This document shows positions 8,352 to 14,903 of a stretch of 20,405 nt of DNA, piece after piece. A program made the translations under genes and the position numbers. The notes under the pieces were generated by a model that ran no database searches, was not told where the DNA came from, and saw only the letters and a program-made list of their open reading frames with translations. Source of the DNA: Bacillota bacterium. Lineage in GTDB: Bacteria; Bacillota; Clostridia; Christensenellales; SZUA-584. The first letter of the stretch is position 1; the number at the start of each line of letters is the position of its first letter. The stretch is from NCBI GenBank assembly GCA_023390815.1, contig JAEWCC010000033.1:1-20405 (forward strand). The letters are read 5' to 3'.

Positions 8352-9278
8352 CTAGGATTTTGTATGATGCAGCCGTTCCACAAGCTCTTTGATCGGGCTG
8401 TCCTCCAGTATACCATCACGCTGCGCGCCCCTGAAGCAGAGCACGAGAGCGCCAGGGCCTGCGTGCAATCCCAGAACGGGCGTTAAGAAATCGATGGTTA
8501 CGCGTTTGATGGCCGGAATCGCTTCTTCAATTTTCGCCTTGAGACGCTGCGCAAGCGAAACGTCTCCACCATGGGCAATATAGGCGCTGTCGGTCTTGTC
8601 CGTTACATTGCGATTTAGCTTTTCAATCATCAGATCGAGTGCCTGCCGCATACCGCGTGCATTGGCGAAAAATGTGATGCGCCCTTCTGAGTTGATATAT
8701 AGCATGGGCTTTAGATGCAGAAGCCCGCCGAGCAGCGCTTTGATATGGCTGATGCGCCCGCCGCGCCGTAAGTACTTGATATCTCCGACCGTAAAGATGA
8801 GGTTGTATTCCTGAAGGCTGTCCATGGCAATCTGCATCGCTTCGTCGATCGTGGACGTTTCCTGTAATTTCGCAAGCTCCAGAGCGAGCGCGGTTACCGC
8901 GAAGCTGCCCGTACCGGTATCGACGACCTCTACCCTGCCGCTGTACATATCATTTAATTCTTGTGCCGCCTGACACGCGCTGTCGTACGACCCGCTGACC
9001 TTGGACGACAGCGACAGGTGCAGAATGTTCGCGCCCTCCCGCAGGGGCGCTTCCCATGCCTTGCGGAACGCTTCCGGGTTCGCTTTGGACGACTGGGCTA
9101 AATGTCCGTCCGACAGCTGGTCGTAAAGGGCCTGTTTTTGCTCGTCGTTTTCAAATATATCGATGTATTCATGCCCATCCAGTGTGTAGGACAGGCGCAC
9201 CATTAAAAATCCATACTCCTTGAGTTCTTCATCTGTAAAGCATGCGGAGGAGTCGACGCTGATTAAAAAATTCTTCAC
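8352..9278 (-). CDS. DegV family fatty-acid-binding protein
   Basis: DegV/FakB proteins hold one fatty acid and in Firmicutes present it to the kinase FakA, which makes acyl-phosphate for phospholipid synthesis. Hallmarks are VDSSACFTDEEL at the start, the Ser-rich lipid-head loop LSLSSKVSGSYDSA, VVDTGTGSFAVTALALELA, and the GDIKYLRRGGRIS and KPML blocks. I chose the GTG start at 9278 because AGAGGA lies 6 nt upstream, giving 308 aa that begins MKNFLISVDSS. An ATG at 9296 with a weaker AGGA would add six residues, and one at 9326 sixteen. It stands alone, downstream of the tRNA operon on the same strand and separated from it by a terminator. No fakA is present here, so the FakB role is inferred from family only. 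Confidence 0.93.
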   Translation of the reverse strand: MKNFLISVDSSACFTDEELKEYGFLMVRLSYTLDGHEYIDIFENDEQKQALYDQLSDGHLAQSSKANPEAFRKAWEAPLREGANILHLSLSSKVSGSYDSACQAAQELNDMYSGRVEVVDTGTGSFAVTALALELAKLQETSTIDEAMQIAMDSLQEYNLIFTVGDIKYLRRGGRISHIKALLGGLLHLKPMLYINSEGRITFFANARGMRQALDLMIEKLNRNVTDKTDSAYIAHGGDVSLAQRLKAKIEEAIPAIKRVTIDFLTPVLGLHAGPGALVLCFRGAQRDGILEDSPIKELVERLHHTKS

Positions 9279-9489
9279 TTGCTGTCCTCTTTTCATTTCG
9301 CGTTCCTGTCCGTAACGGGAACGCATTTAATACTACCATGCTAAATGGTCCGGCTCACTGGCGCAAGCCAATCCGGTAATAGTTTTTGTTTTATTCATTG
9401 TTTTGTAAACATATGATCGATATTATTTAGATTTGACTTATGAATGTAATAAACGTATCTGTAATCCCAGAATCAATTCGAGTGAAAGT

Positions 9490-9514
9490 AAAAAGCCCCG
9501 TTTGGGGCCTTTTT
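9490..9514 (-). terminator. Rho-independent terminator of the tRNA operon
   Basis: Read on the minus strand, GCCCC and GGGGC form a GC-rich stem with a short loop, directly followed by five T. It begins right after the CCA end of tRNA-Leu. A-run and T-run flank both sides, so it could work in both directions. Confidence 0.85.
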
Positions 9515-9600
9515 GGTGCCGAAGACCGGACTTGAACCGGTACGGATGTTACTCCGCGGGATTTTAAGTCCCGTGCGTCTGCCGATTCCGCCACTCCGGC
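9514..9600 (-). tRNA. tRNA-Leu (UAA)
   Basis: The fourth and last gene of the tRNA operon. It has the long variable arm of a class II tRNA. The 7-bp acceptor stem GCCGGAG/CTTCGGC contains one G-U. The anticodon loop CTTAAAA gives UAA, which reads UUA/UUG leucine codons. A CCA end is encoded (complement of 9514-9516). The T arm contains the expected GGTTCAAGTCC. It reads UNN codons, so A37 is a target of MiaA and MiaB encoded in this window. Confidence 0.95.
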
Positions 9601-9607
9601 AAAATAG

Positions 9608-9636
9608 TTTCGGACCCCTTTGCAGAAGTCCGAAAA
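9608..9636. repeat. Inverted repeat in the Cys-Leu tRNA spacer
   Basis: TTTCGGAC (9608-9615) and GTCCGAAA (9629-9636) form a perfect 8-bp stem around a 13-nt loop in the 40-nt spacer. It lacks the long T-run of a terminator in the direction of transcription. Confidence 0.7.
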
Positions 9637-9640
9637 TGAT

Positions 9641-9715
9641 TGGAGGCGCCACCCAGATTTGAACTGGGGCATAAGGGTTTTGCAGACCCGTGCCTTACCA
9701 CTTGGCTATGGCGCC
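9641..9715 (-). tRNA. tRNA-Cys (GCA)
   Basis: Third gene of the operon. The acceptor stem starts GGCGCCA, the anticodon loop CTGCAAA gives GCA (Cys), and the discriminator base is U, as usual for tRNA-Cys. The T arm with GTTCAAATC is normal and CCA is encoded (complement of 9641-9643). The D arm AGCCAAGTGGTAAGGC is canonical. Confidence 0.95.
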
Positions 9716-9723
9716 TTGGACAT

Positions 9724-9760
9724 AAATCTCGGCACATAGATATCTATATGCCGAAGATTT
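9724..9760. repeat. Long hairpin in the Gly-Cys tRNA spacer
   Basis: The arms starting AAATCTCGGC and ending GCCGAAGATTT pair over about 16-17 positions with one bulged base and one position that becomes a G-U wobble in the minus-strand RNA. It fills more than half of the spacer. There is no T-run after it, so it is not a standard terminator; a processing element is possible. Confidence 0.75.
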
Positions 9761-9777
9761 ACGATTTAACATCGTAT

Positions 9778-9852
9778 TGGAGCGGAAGACGGGATTCGAA
9801 CCCGCGACTTCGACCTTGGCAAGGTCGCACTCTACCACTGAGTCACTCCCGC
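9778..9852 (-). tRNA. tRNA-Gly (GCC)
   Basis: Second gene of the operon. Acceptor GCGGGAG pairs with CTTCCGC (one G-U). The anticodon loop TTGCCAA gives GCC, reading GGC/GGU. The T arm has GGTTCGAATCC, the discriminator is U, and CCA is encoded (complement of 9778-9780). All arms are regular. Confidence 0.95.
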
Positions 9853-9897
9853 ATGCTGCACACAATATCATATCATATCGGTGCACCTTTGGCAATC

Positions 9898-9914
9898 GCG
9901 AAAACCATTTTCGC
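9898..9914. repeat. Short hairpin in the Val-Gly tRNA spacer
   Basis: GCGAAAA (9898-9904) and TTTTCGC (9908-9914) form a perfect 7-bp stem with the 3-nt loop CCA. It lies 7 nt beyond the encoded CCA end of tRNA-Val. On the minus strand no further T-run follows. Confidence 0.65.
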
Positions 9915-9921
9915 CGGATAA

Positions 9922-9997
9922 TGGTGGGAACAGTTGGGCTCGAACCAACGACACCCTGCTTGTAAGGCAGGTGCTCTCCCAGCTGAGCTATGCTCCC
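9922..9997 (-). tRNA. tRNA-Val (UAC)
   Basis: First gene of the operon. Acceptor GGGAGCA pairs with TGTTCCC, the D arm is TAGCTCAGCTGGGAGAGCA, and the anticodon loop CTTACAA gives UAC (Val). The T arm has GGTTCGAGCCC, the discriminator is A, and CCA is encoded (complement of 9922-9924). A strong promoter lies about 30 nt upstream. Confidence 0.96.
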
Positions 9998-10023
9998 ACA
10001 TCGAATGGAGAACGCTGCGATAT

Positions 10024-10051
10024 TGTATAATAGTCGCGCATGCCGTGTCAA
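10024..10051 (-). promoter_or_regulatory. Sigma-A promoter of the tRNA operon
   Basis: On the minus strand a consensus TTGACA (complement of 10046-10051), 16 nt, then TATACA (complement of 10024-10029), placing the start of transcription some 15-20 nt before tRNA-Val. A GC-rich run just after the -10 fits stable-RNA promoters. Confidence 0.8.
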
Positions 10052-10318
10052 AAGCGTTTGAATCTTTTTAAATCAGATTTCCCCTCGATTTCTCTTGATT
10101 AATACTTATTTCGCTTATTTACTGGCATTATCATTCATTTCGTTTTCCGCGCTCAACCTCATCCCCTGTCGTCCTGGTAAAATTAATGCATACTGGAGCG
10201 TATATATATTTTATCAGCGCTCGAAGCGAAAATATGTTCTTATCTTCCCGGGTTTATGGTAAAATAAACAAAAACAATAACGGCAATGGTTTTATCGCCG
10301 GAAACGAGGCAGGATTTT
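10052..10318 (+). promoter_or_regulatory. Gene-free region with putative nitroreductase promoter
   Basis: This AT-rich stretch separates the tRNA promoter from the nitroreductase start. The only signal I can support is an extended -10, TGGTAAAAT (10257-10265), with a poor -35 (TTCTTA at 10237-10242, 17-nt spacer). A ribosome site GAGGCAGGA stands just before the ATG at 10319. I see no RNA gene or repeat in the remainder. Confidence 0.45.
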
Positions 10319-10939
10319 ATGGAACTTATGAAAGTCATTGAAAAGAGGCGCACGGTCAGAGATTTTTCGGGCAGGGCTGTCCCCGATGATGTCATCCGCA
10401 AAGCACTTTACGCGGGGCTCAAAGCACCAAGCTACAACCATCAAAAGGAAGTCACCTTTACGCTGGTGAAGGACCCTGCCTTAAGGCTGGCGCTCACCGT
10501 CATTGAAGAGATGTCCGAAGTCGTGTCGGAAGCGTTTAATAAGAGGCTCCGGGAGGAGTTCGAAGCGCTTGCTCGGGAGATGTACATGGACGCGATACCC
10601 AAGCAGAAGAAGATGACGCTGAGTGCTCCGGAGCTTCTTATCGTCTCGTATAAACCTGTAAAACCCGTCGCTGAGAGCAAGATCGTCAAAGAACTAAACT
10701 GTCACGCGGCGGTATGGGCCTGCATCGAAAATATCCTTCTCAGTCTTGCCGAGGATGATGTTTTCGGCACGACGATGGTGCCTGATCATACGCAGGGTAT
10801 CAAGGATCTGCTGAACATTCCTCAGGAGTTTGAGGTCGCGGTCATGATCCCATTCGGATATAAAGCCGATGATGCGAGGATCATACCGCAAAAAGAAGTA
10901 GGCGTGGACGATGTGCTGCACTTTGACAAGTGGATATAA
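10319..10939 (+). CDS. Nitroreductase family flavoprotein
   Basis: Nitroreductase-fold proteins are FMN-dependent oxidoreductases that pass electrons from NAD(P)H to nitro compounds, quinones or unknown natural substrates. The 206-aa product starts MELMKVIEKRRTVRDF, and the RRTVRDF stretch is the classic N-terminal FMN-phosphate-binding motif. GLKAPSYNHQ follows at the usual place, then a variable helical segment and a C-terminal IPFGYKADD block, where the family has its second FMN-binding region. I chose the ATG at 10319, with GAGGCAGGA upstream; an ATG at 10286 would add 11 residues without a ribosome site. It is on the plus strand, followed closely by a small membrane-protein gene. Substrate unknown. 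Confidence 0.9.
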   Translation: MELMKVIEKRRTVRDFSGRAVPDDVIRKALYAGLKAPSYNHQKEVTFTLVKDPALRLALTVIEEMSEVVSEAFNKRLREEFEALAREMYMDAIPKQKKMTLSAPELLIVSYKPVKPVAESKIVKELNCHAAVWACIENILLSLAEDDVFGTTMVPDHTQGIKDLLNIPQEFEVAVMIPFGYKADDARIIPQKEVGVDDVLHFDKWI

Positions 10940-10980
10940 GGGAAGTACATAATCTCGGGCAGTTAAGACTAAATATAAAT

Positions 10981-11415
10981 ATGGCAAAGCAATCCCAAGA
11001 CAATGCCGGCATAAAAAGCTTCAGTACAAGTACGTTGATCGTCGTGGTTGGCATGATCACCCTTATTTTTGCGATCAGCCTTGGTTTCTTGGGCAGCCAA
11101 TATACCGCATGGTTACCGTTGGTTATACTCTTGATCTTTGGAGCGCTGCTGATTCCATTGCTGTTTAAGACAAAAATCGAACGATATTACGATGCCGTCC
11201 GCATGACAAATCCAGATATCAAGCCTCTGAGGAGACTGAAAAAGAGCCATACGGCAGAAGGTATGGAGTTTAATTTTAAAATGCCTGTTGGGATGTCGAA
11301 ATCACAGTATCAAAAGTTTCAGGAAGGGCTTGAGCAATACCTTGACTCGAAGGTGGAATTCCGATTCGAGCACGACCTTATCATCAAGGTTACAGAAAAG
11401 CCGCCAGATCCATAA
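10981..11415 (+). CDS. Small two-helix membrane protein resembling the pre-motor part of FtsK/SpoIIIE-type proteins
   Basis: A 144-aa protein. A polar start (MAKQSQDNAG) is followed by two transmembrane helices (about 18-37 and 44-62), so both ends should be cytoplasmic. The rest is a small basic domain containing GMEFNFKMPVGMSKSQYQ (about 94-111) and ending in IIKVTEKPPDP. To me this resembles the segment that precedes the ATPase motor in FtsK/SpoIIIE-like coupling proteins, which also follows a pair of helices. No Walker motif is present, and a terminator follows directly. The likeness is from memory and may be wrong. The start is uncertain: no clear ribosome site precedes this ATG, and a GTG at 10930, inside the nitroreductase gene end, would add 17 residues. 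Confidence 0.65.
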   Translation: MAKQSQDNAGIKSFSTSTLIVVVGMITLIFAISLGFLGSQYTAWLPLVILLIFGALLIPLLFKTKIERYYDAVRMTNPDIKPLRRLKKSHTAEGMEFNFKMPVGMSKSQYQKFQEGLEQYLDSKVEFRFEHDLIIKVTEKPPDP

Positions 11416-11419
11416 ATTA

Positions 11420-11443
11420 AAAGGGGAGGCTTGCCTCCCCTTT
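11420..11443. terminator. Bidirectional terminator between convergent genes
   Basis: AAAGGGGAGGC and GCCTCCCCTTT form a perfect 11-bp stem with a 2-nt centre. It lies between the stop of the plus-strand membrane-protein gene (11415) and the stop of the minus-strand ABC permease (11446). A and T runs on the two sides allow it to end transcription from both directions. Confidence 0.85.
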
Positions 11444-11445
11444 CG

Positions 11446-12333
11446 TTACTTTGTAATCCACGTGCGTTTGGACAGCCGCCATATGGAAAGTGCGAAAAAC
11501 AGCAAGCCGGTTCCCGCAATAATCAGCGCCATCATCCATGGTGTGACGAGCGTATCGCCGAAGTACAGGTTGATGCCGTACATATCCGCGTAGCCCTTGA
11601 CCGCCTCCGCGGGCGCTCCGGCAAACACCATCTCCATCGGCGCCGCGGTGAATATCTGCCGCAGCCACAGCGCACTGTACGTAAACGGGATGAACTTCAT
11701 CACGGATACGACTGCCTCGGGCAGTACGCCTACCGGTACGTATATGCCCGTCAAAAAGCCGATCATCGTGCCGACGATGGTGCTCAGCGTCCCGAATGCA
11801 CGCGGGCTTTTTACGTAGCTTGTGATGAAACAAACGAGCGATGAGAACGAGAATATCGACAGGCACAGGATACCCAGCGTCTCAAGCATCTGGATCGGCG
11901 AGAGCAGCTCCCCGCCAGAGAATACGATATAGGCTTCCGATATGGCAAACGCCACAAGGTTCATGATCAGCGATATCAGCGCGGAAGATACCATGTAACC
12001 CGCGACGAGCTGTGTACGCCGGATCGGTGATACGAAGAAGTCTTTGATTTGTCCGCCGTGTACGTCGTCCACCATAGTGCCATACGCACCGAGGCTGACG
12101 GTTACTGTGCTCACGGCAAGAATACCCGCGAATATCCATGCGTTAACCAGCCATTCCGCACCGGGAACCACGCGCCCCGATGCATCCTGAAGGTTTTGCA
12201 CCTGAATGTCGCCAAGGAACAGCGCGTACAGCGCGATGATGATAATAACTGAAAGCAGCGAGAAGAACACCGACGCCCTGTCCCGGAAAAACAGCTTTAA
12301 ATTTCTGCCTGTCAGGCTTCCCACGGTACTCAT
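11446..12333 (-). CDS. ABC-2 type exporter permease
   Basis: The membrane half of an ABC exporter, 295 aa, paired with the ATPase encoded just upstream. A short cytoplasmic start (MSTVGSLTGRNLKLFFRDRAS) is followed by about six hydrophobic segments (about 20-40, 65-90, 105-135, 145-168, 180-203, 258-282) in the ABC-2/DrrB-like arrangement. A larger loop lies between helices 1 and 2 and another before the last helix. The start overlaps the ATPase stop by 4 nt (ATGA) and has the ribosome site GGAGGAG, so the two are coupled. The substrate is unknown; relatives export drugs, antibiotics, polysaccharides or lipids. The terminator at 11420-11443 ends the unit. Confidence 0.93.
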   Translation of the reverse strand: MSTVGSLTGRNLKLFFRDRASVFFSLLSVIIIIALYALFLGDIQVQNLQDASGRVVPGAEWLVNAWIFAGILAVSTVTVSLGAYGTMVDDVHGGQIKDFFVSPIRRTQLVAGYMVSSALISLIMNLVAFAISEAYIVFSGGELLSPIQMLETLGILCLSIFSFSSLVCFITSYVKSPRAFGTLSTIVGTMIGFLTGIYVPVGVLPEAVVSVMKFIPFTYSALWLRQIFTAAPMEMVFAGAPAEAVKGYADMYGINLYFGDTLVTPWMMALIIAGTGLLFFALSIWRLSKRTWITK

Positions 12334-13256
12334 GATTCTCCTCCTTCACGGATCGCATGTCCGGTAACCGCCATAAATACGTCGTCCATGTTGCCGCGCA
12401 CGACTTCGAACTGGAACACATGCGGTTCGATCTTTTTAAGCAGCTCCAGCGCTTTCATGCTGGAACCCTGCTTGATGATGACGAGTTCGCGGTCAATTTC
12501 GAACCGGACCCCCATTTCTACCAGTGCCTTTTTCAGCGTCTCCGTGTCTTTGGGCTGGACTTTTAAATAGTCGCTGCTGTAATTGAGGCGCAGCTCTTCG
12601 GGCGTGCCCTGCGCGGCGATGCGGCCCTTGTCGATGATCGCCACCTTATCGGCACCCGCCGCTTCCTCCATGTAATGCGTCGTCATAAACACGGTCATGC
12701 CGGTTTTCTTTTGGAGTGAGGTGACCGTGTCCCAAACCCGCAGGCGTGTCTGCGGATCAAGACCGGTCGTCGGCTCATCGAGGAACAGAATCTTCGGCCG
12801 GTGCACCAGCCCGCGCGCCATATCCGCGCGCCTCCTCTGTCCGCCGGAAAGCTTGCCGTAGCGCCGGTCCAGAATGTCCTTAATGGACACGGCATCGGCA
12901 ACCTCCGCTATCCGCTCCTTCATCGTCTTGGCGGACATGCCGTACAGCGCCGCACGCGTTTCCAGGTTCTCTCGTATGGTGAGCAATTCGTCCAGCACGG
13001 ATTCCTGAAAAACCGTACCGATGCAGGCGCGAACCTTTCCGCTTTCGGTCGCGGAATCAAAACCCGCTACCGTCACCTTTCCGCCCGTGATCTCCGTTGT
13101 CGTACAGATCGCGTTAATCGTGCTCGACTTACCCGCGCCGTTTGGCCCGAGGAAAGCGAACAGTGTGCCCTCGTCCACATCAAACGATATACCGTCTACA
13201 GCCAGCACGTCGCCATACTTCTTGACGAGTCCCTGCACTTCGATTGATTTGGTCAA
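12330..13256 (-). CDS. ABC exporter ATP-binding protein (DrrA-like)
   Basis: The ATPase that drives the permease at 11446-12333. The 308-aa sequence has Walker A GPNGAGKS (37-44), signature LSGGQ (136-140), Walker B ILFLDE (156-161) and the switch His194 (TTHYMEE). The C-terminal extension ends with RGNMDDVFMAVTG, the type of tail seen in DrrA-like drug or antibiotic exporter ATPases. It starts with TTG at 13256, 8 nt after a perfect AGGAGG; no ATG is available in the right place. An extended -10 promoter with an overlapping inverted repeat lies upstream. No regulator gene is adjacent. Confidence 0.94.
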   Translation of the reverse strand: MTKSIEVQGLVKKYGDVLAVDGISFDVDEGTLFAFLGPNGAGKSSTINAICTTTEITGGKVTVAGFDSATESGKVRACIGTVFQESVLDELLTIRENLETRAALYGMSAKTMKERIAEVADAVSIKDILDRRYGKLSGGQRRRADMARGLVHRPKILFLDEPTTGLDPQTRLRVWDTVTSLQKKTGMTVFMTTHYMEEAAGADKVAIIDKGRIAAQGTPEELRLNYSSDYLKVQPKDTETLKKALVEMGVRFEIDRELVIIKQGSSMKALELLKKIEPHVFQFEVVRGNMDDVFMAVTGHAIREGGES

Positions 13257-13285
13257 ATGCGCTACCTCCTTTGATAAAAATTAAC

Positions 13286-13310
13286 ATAATCATGATGCCG
13301 CGATGATTAT
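13286..13310. promoter_or_regulatory. Inverted repeat overlapping the exporter promoter (operator candidate)
   Basis: ATAATCAT (13286-13293) and ATGATTAT (13303-13310) are perfect 8-bp arms with a 9-nt spacer. The right arm overlaps the -10 element, so a dimeric regulator bound here would block transcription. No regulator gene is next to it, so the role is inferred from position and symmetry only. Confidence 0.5.
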
Positions 13311-13314
13311 ATCA
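13306..13314 (-). promoter_or_regulatory. Extended -10 promoter of the ABC exporter
   Basis: The minus strand reads TGATATAAT, a TG-N-TATAAT extended -10, about 50 nt before the TTG start. There is no convincing -35, which fits an extended -10 promoter or one needing an activator. Confidence 0.6.
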
Positions 13315-13318
13315 CAAG

Positions 13319-13347
13319 GCAAAAAACCCTTCTACTCTGGTTTTTGC
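13319..13347 (-). terminator. Possible terminator of the his operon
   Basis: GCAAAAAACC and GGTTTTTGC form a stem of about nine pairs with a bulge. On the minus strand the 3' arm carries a run of six T. It lies between hisIE and the exporter promoter, where the his transcript should end, but its AT-rich stem makes it weak. Confidence 0.45.
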
Positions 13348-13464
13348 ATACCTATGTTATTTTTTAGATATCGTTGTTGTCATTGAGTCATGCGGGACTT
13401 TATACCGATAGGAATTTATGTTATGCGGAAATTAAACAGAATAAACATACAAGGGGTACGGAAC

Positions 13465-13497
13465 GATACCGGCAGCCGCAGCAGCGACGCCGGTATC
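13465..13497. repeat. Hairpin just downstream of hisIE
   Basis: GATACCGGC (13465-13473) and GCCGGTATC (13489-13497) form a perfect 9-bp stem around a 15-nt loop. It lies 11 nt after the hisIE stop in the direction of transcription. There is no T-run after it, so it may protect the 3' end or act with the hairpin at 13319-13347. Confidence 0.6.
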
Positions 13498-13508
13498 AGA
13501 ACTCCGCT

Positions 13509-14126
13509 CTATTTCCTGCGTTTTTCGAGCGCGGCGAATACCTCGCCGGGCGTGAGGCCCCGGTCACACAGCATCACCAGCAAATGATAGATAAGATCCG
13601 CGCTTTCGTATCGAATCTCGTCCGGCGACGCATTCTTCGCCGCGATGATGACCTCTGCAGTCTCCTCGCCCACCTTTTTGAGTATTTTATCAATACCCTT
13701 ATCAAAAAGATAGTTGGTGTAAGAGCCTTCTTTGGGGTTCTGCTTCCGATCGCTGATTACGCCGAACAGTTCGTCGATGATGCCGTATCCGCAGGCATAA
13801 TCGCCTTCACCATATAAAGAGTCGGCAAAGCAGGAATAACGCCCCGTATGGCACGCAGGGCCTTCCTGGGACACCAGCGCGAGCAGCGTATCCCCGTCGC
13901 AGTCGATTTTCAATTCTTTAAGCGTCTGGGTATGGCCGGAGGTCTCCCCCTTGCGCCACAGCTTTTGCCGGCTGCGGGAATAGTACACCATACCGCCGGT
14001 TTGAAGCGTCTGCTCCAGCGCTTCGCGGTTCATATACGCGACCATGAGTACGGCATTCGTTTTGATGTCCTGAACGACGACAGGCACAAGGCCTTTCTCG
14101 TCGAATTTTACGTTGTCTATATTCAT
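13509..14126 (-). CDS. hisI: Bifunctional phosphoribosyl-AMP cyclohydrolase / phosphoribosyl-ATP pyrophosphohydrolase HisIE
   Basis: Catalyses steps 2 and 3 of histidine synthesis: removal of pyrophosphate from PR-ATP (HisE part) and opening of the adenine ring of PR-AMP (HisI part). The 205 residues are a normal fusion. The HisI domain (1 to about 110) has YYSRSRQKLWRKGETSGH, the metal-binding DCDGD (75-79), and zinc-ligand cysteines Cys76, Cys92 and Cys99 (HTGRYSC). The HisE domain (about 115-205) has the KVGEETAEVIIAAKN helix and SADLIYHLLVML. It is the last gene of the his operon, 12 nt after hisF, with GGAGG 4 nt before the ATG. Confidence 0.97.
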   Translation of the reverse strand: MNIDNVKFDEKGLVPVVVQDIKTNAVLMVAYMNREALEQTLQTGGMVYYSRSRQKLWRKGETSGHTQTLKELKIDCDGDTLLALVSQEGPACHTGRYSCFADSLYGEGDYACGYGIIDELFGVISDRKQNPKEGSYTNYLFDKGIDKILKKVGEETAEVIIAAKNASPDEIRYESADLIYHLLVMLCDRGLTPGEVFAALEKRRK

Positions 14127-14138
14127 ATGCCCTCCGTA

Positions 14139-14903
14139 TCAGTTCAGCCGAACCGGTATATTTTCACCCTTCAGATATTCCTTGACGTCGCCCACGGTAT
14201 ACTCCCCGTAGTGGAATATCGACGCGACGAGCACCGCATCGGCGTTCGCCTGCTCAATGACATCCTTTAAATGCTCCAGTTTACCCGCGCCGCCCGAAGC
14301 GATGACGGGGATACGCGCGATGCCGGATACCGCTCTGGTCATTGCAATGTCATAGCCGTCCTTAGTGCCGTCGGTATCCATGCTGGTCAGCAGAATCTCT
14401 CCCGCGCCGCGCCGCTGCACTTCGTCCGCCCATTCGAGCAGATCGAGCCCTGTATTGACCCGCCCGCCGTGTACGTAAACCTCCCAGCCTTCCCCCTTGG
14501 CCCGCTTCCTCGCATCGATCGCGCAGACCACGCACTGGCTGCCGAATTTCTCCGCCGCCTCGGATATGAGTTCCGGGTTTTTCACCGCTGCCGAATTGAC
14601 CGATATCTTGTCCGCGCCGCATCGCAGCATTTCGCGGAAATCGCCGACTGTGCGGATACCGCCGCCCACGGTGAGCGGGATAAACACCTCTTCCGCCGTG
14701 CGTGCGACAACGTCGCTCATGATATTGCGCTGATCCGATGAGGCGGTGATATCGAGGAATACGAGTTCATCCGCGCCCGCCCGATTGAACATCTTCGCAA
14801 GTTCCACGGGATCGCCCGCGTCGCGGATATTGACGAAGTTCACGCCTTTGACCACGCGCCCCGCGTGAACGTCGAGGCACGGAATAATCCTTTTGGTCAG
14901 CAT
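14139..14903 (-). CDS. hisF: Imidazole glycerol phosphate synthase cyclase subunit HisF
   Basis: HisF takes ammonia from HisH and closes the imidazole ring, giving imidazole glycerol phosphate and AICAR. The 254-aa TIM barrel has catalytic Asp11 in IPCLDVHAGRVVKG and the second catalytic Asp in LLTSMDTDGTKDG. The phosphate-binding loops VGGGIR and ASGGAG are present. The start overlaps the hisA stop by 7 nt and has the strong ribosome site GGGGAGG. Length and motifs are standard. Confidence 0.98.
   Translation of the reverse strand: MLTKRIIPCLDVHAGRVVKGVNFVNIRDAGDPVELAKMFNRAGADELVFLDITASSDQRNIMSDVVARTAEEVFIPLTVGGGIRTVGDFREMLRCGADKISVNSAAVKNPELISEAAEKFGSQCVVCAIDARKRAKGEGWEVYVHGGRVNTGLDLLEWADEVQRRGAGEILLTSMDTDGTKDGYDIAMTRAVSGIARIPVIASGGAGKLEHLKDVIEQANADAVLVASIFHYGEYTVGDVKEYLKGENIPVRLN

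Noticed and set aside
9279..9489. Promoter upstream of degV
   Set aside because: TTTACA and several AT-rich -10-like strings occur, but no pair has acceptable spacing and match. A weak TTGCGC-N17-TAGCAT is possible but not convincing, and the stretch holds nothing else.
9922..9997. Integration scar (att site) at a tRNA gene for the FtsK-like remnant
   Set aside because: I found no duplicated tRNA 3' end near 10000-11450 and no integrase.
9427..10051. Short open frames across the tRNA cluster (both strands)
   Set aside because: They are translations of tRNA genes, a known source of spurious protein calls.
13374..13587. Small plus-strand frames between the exporter and hisIE
   Set aside because: They extend into hisIE antisense, lack ribosome sites and have no recognisable sequence.
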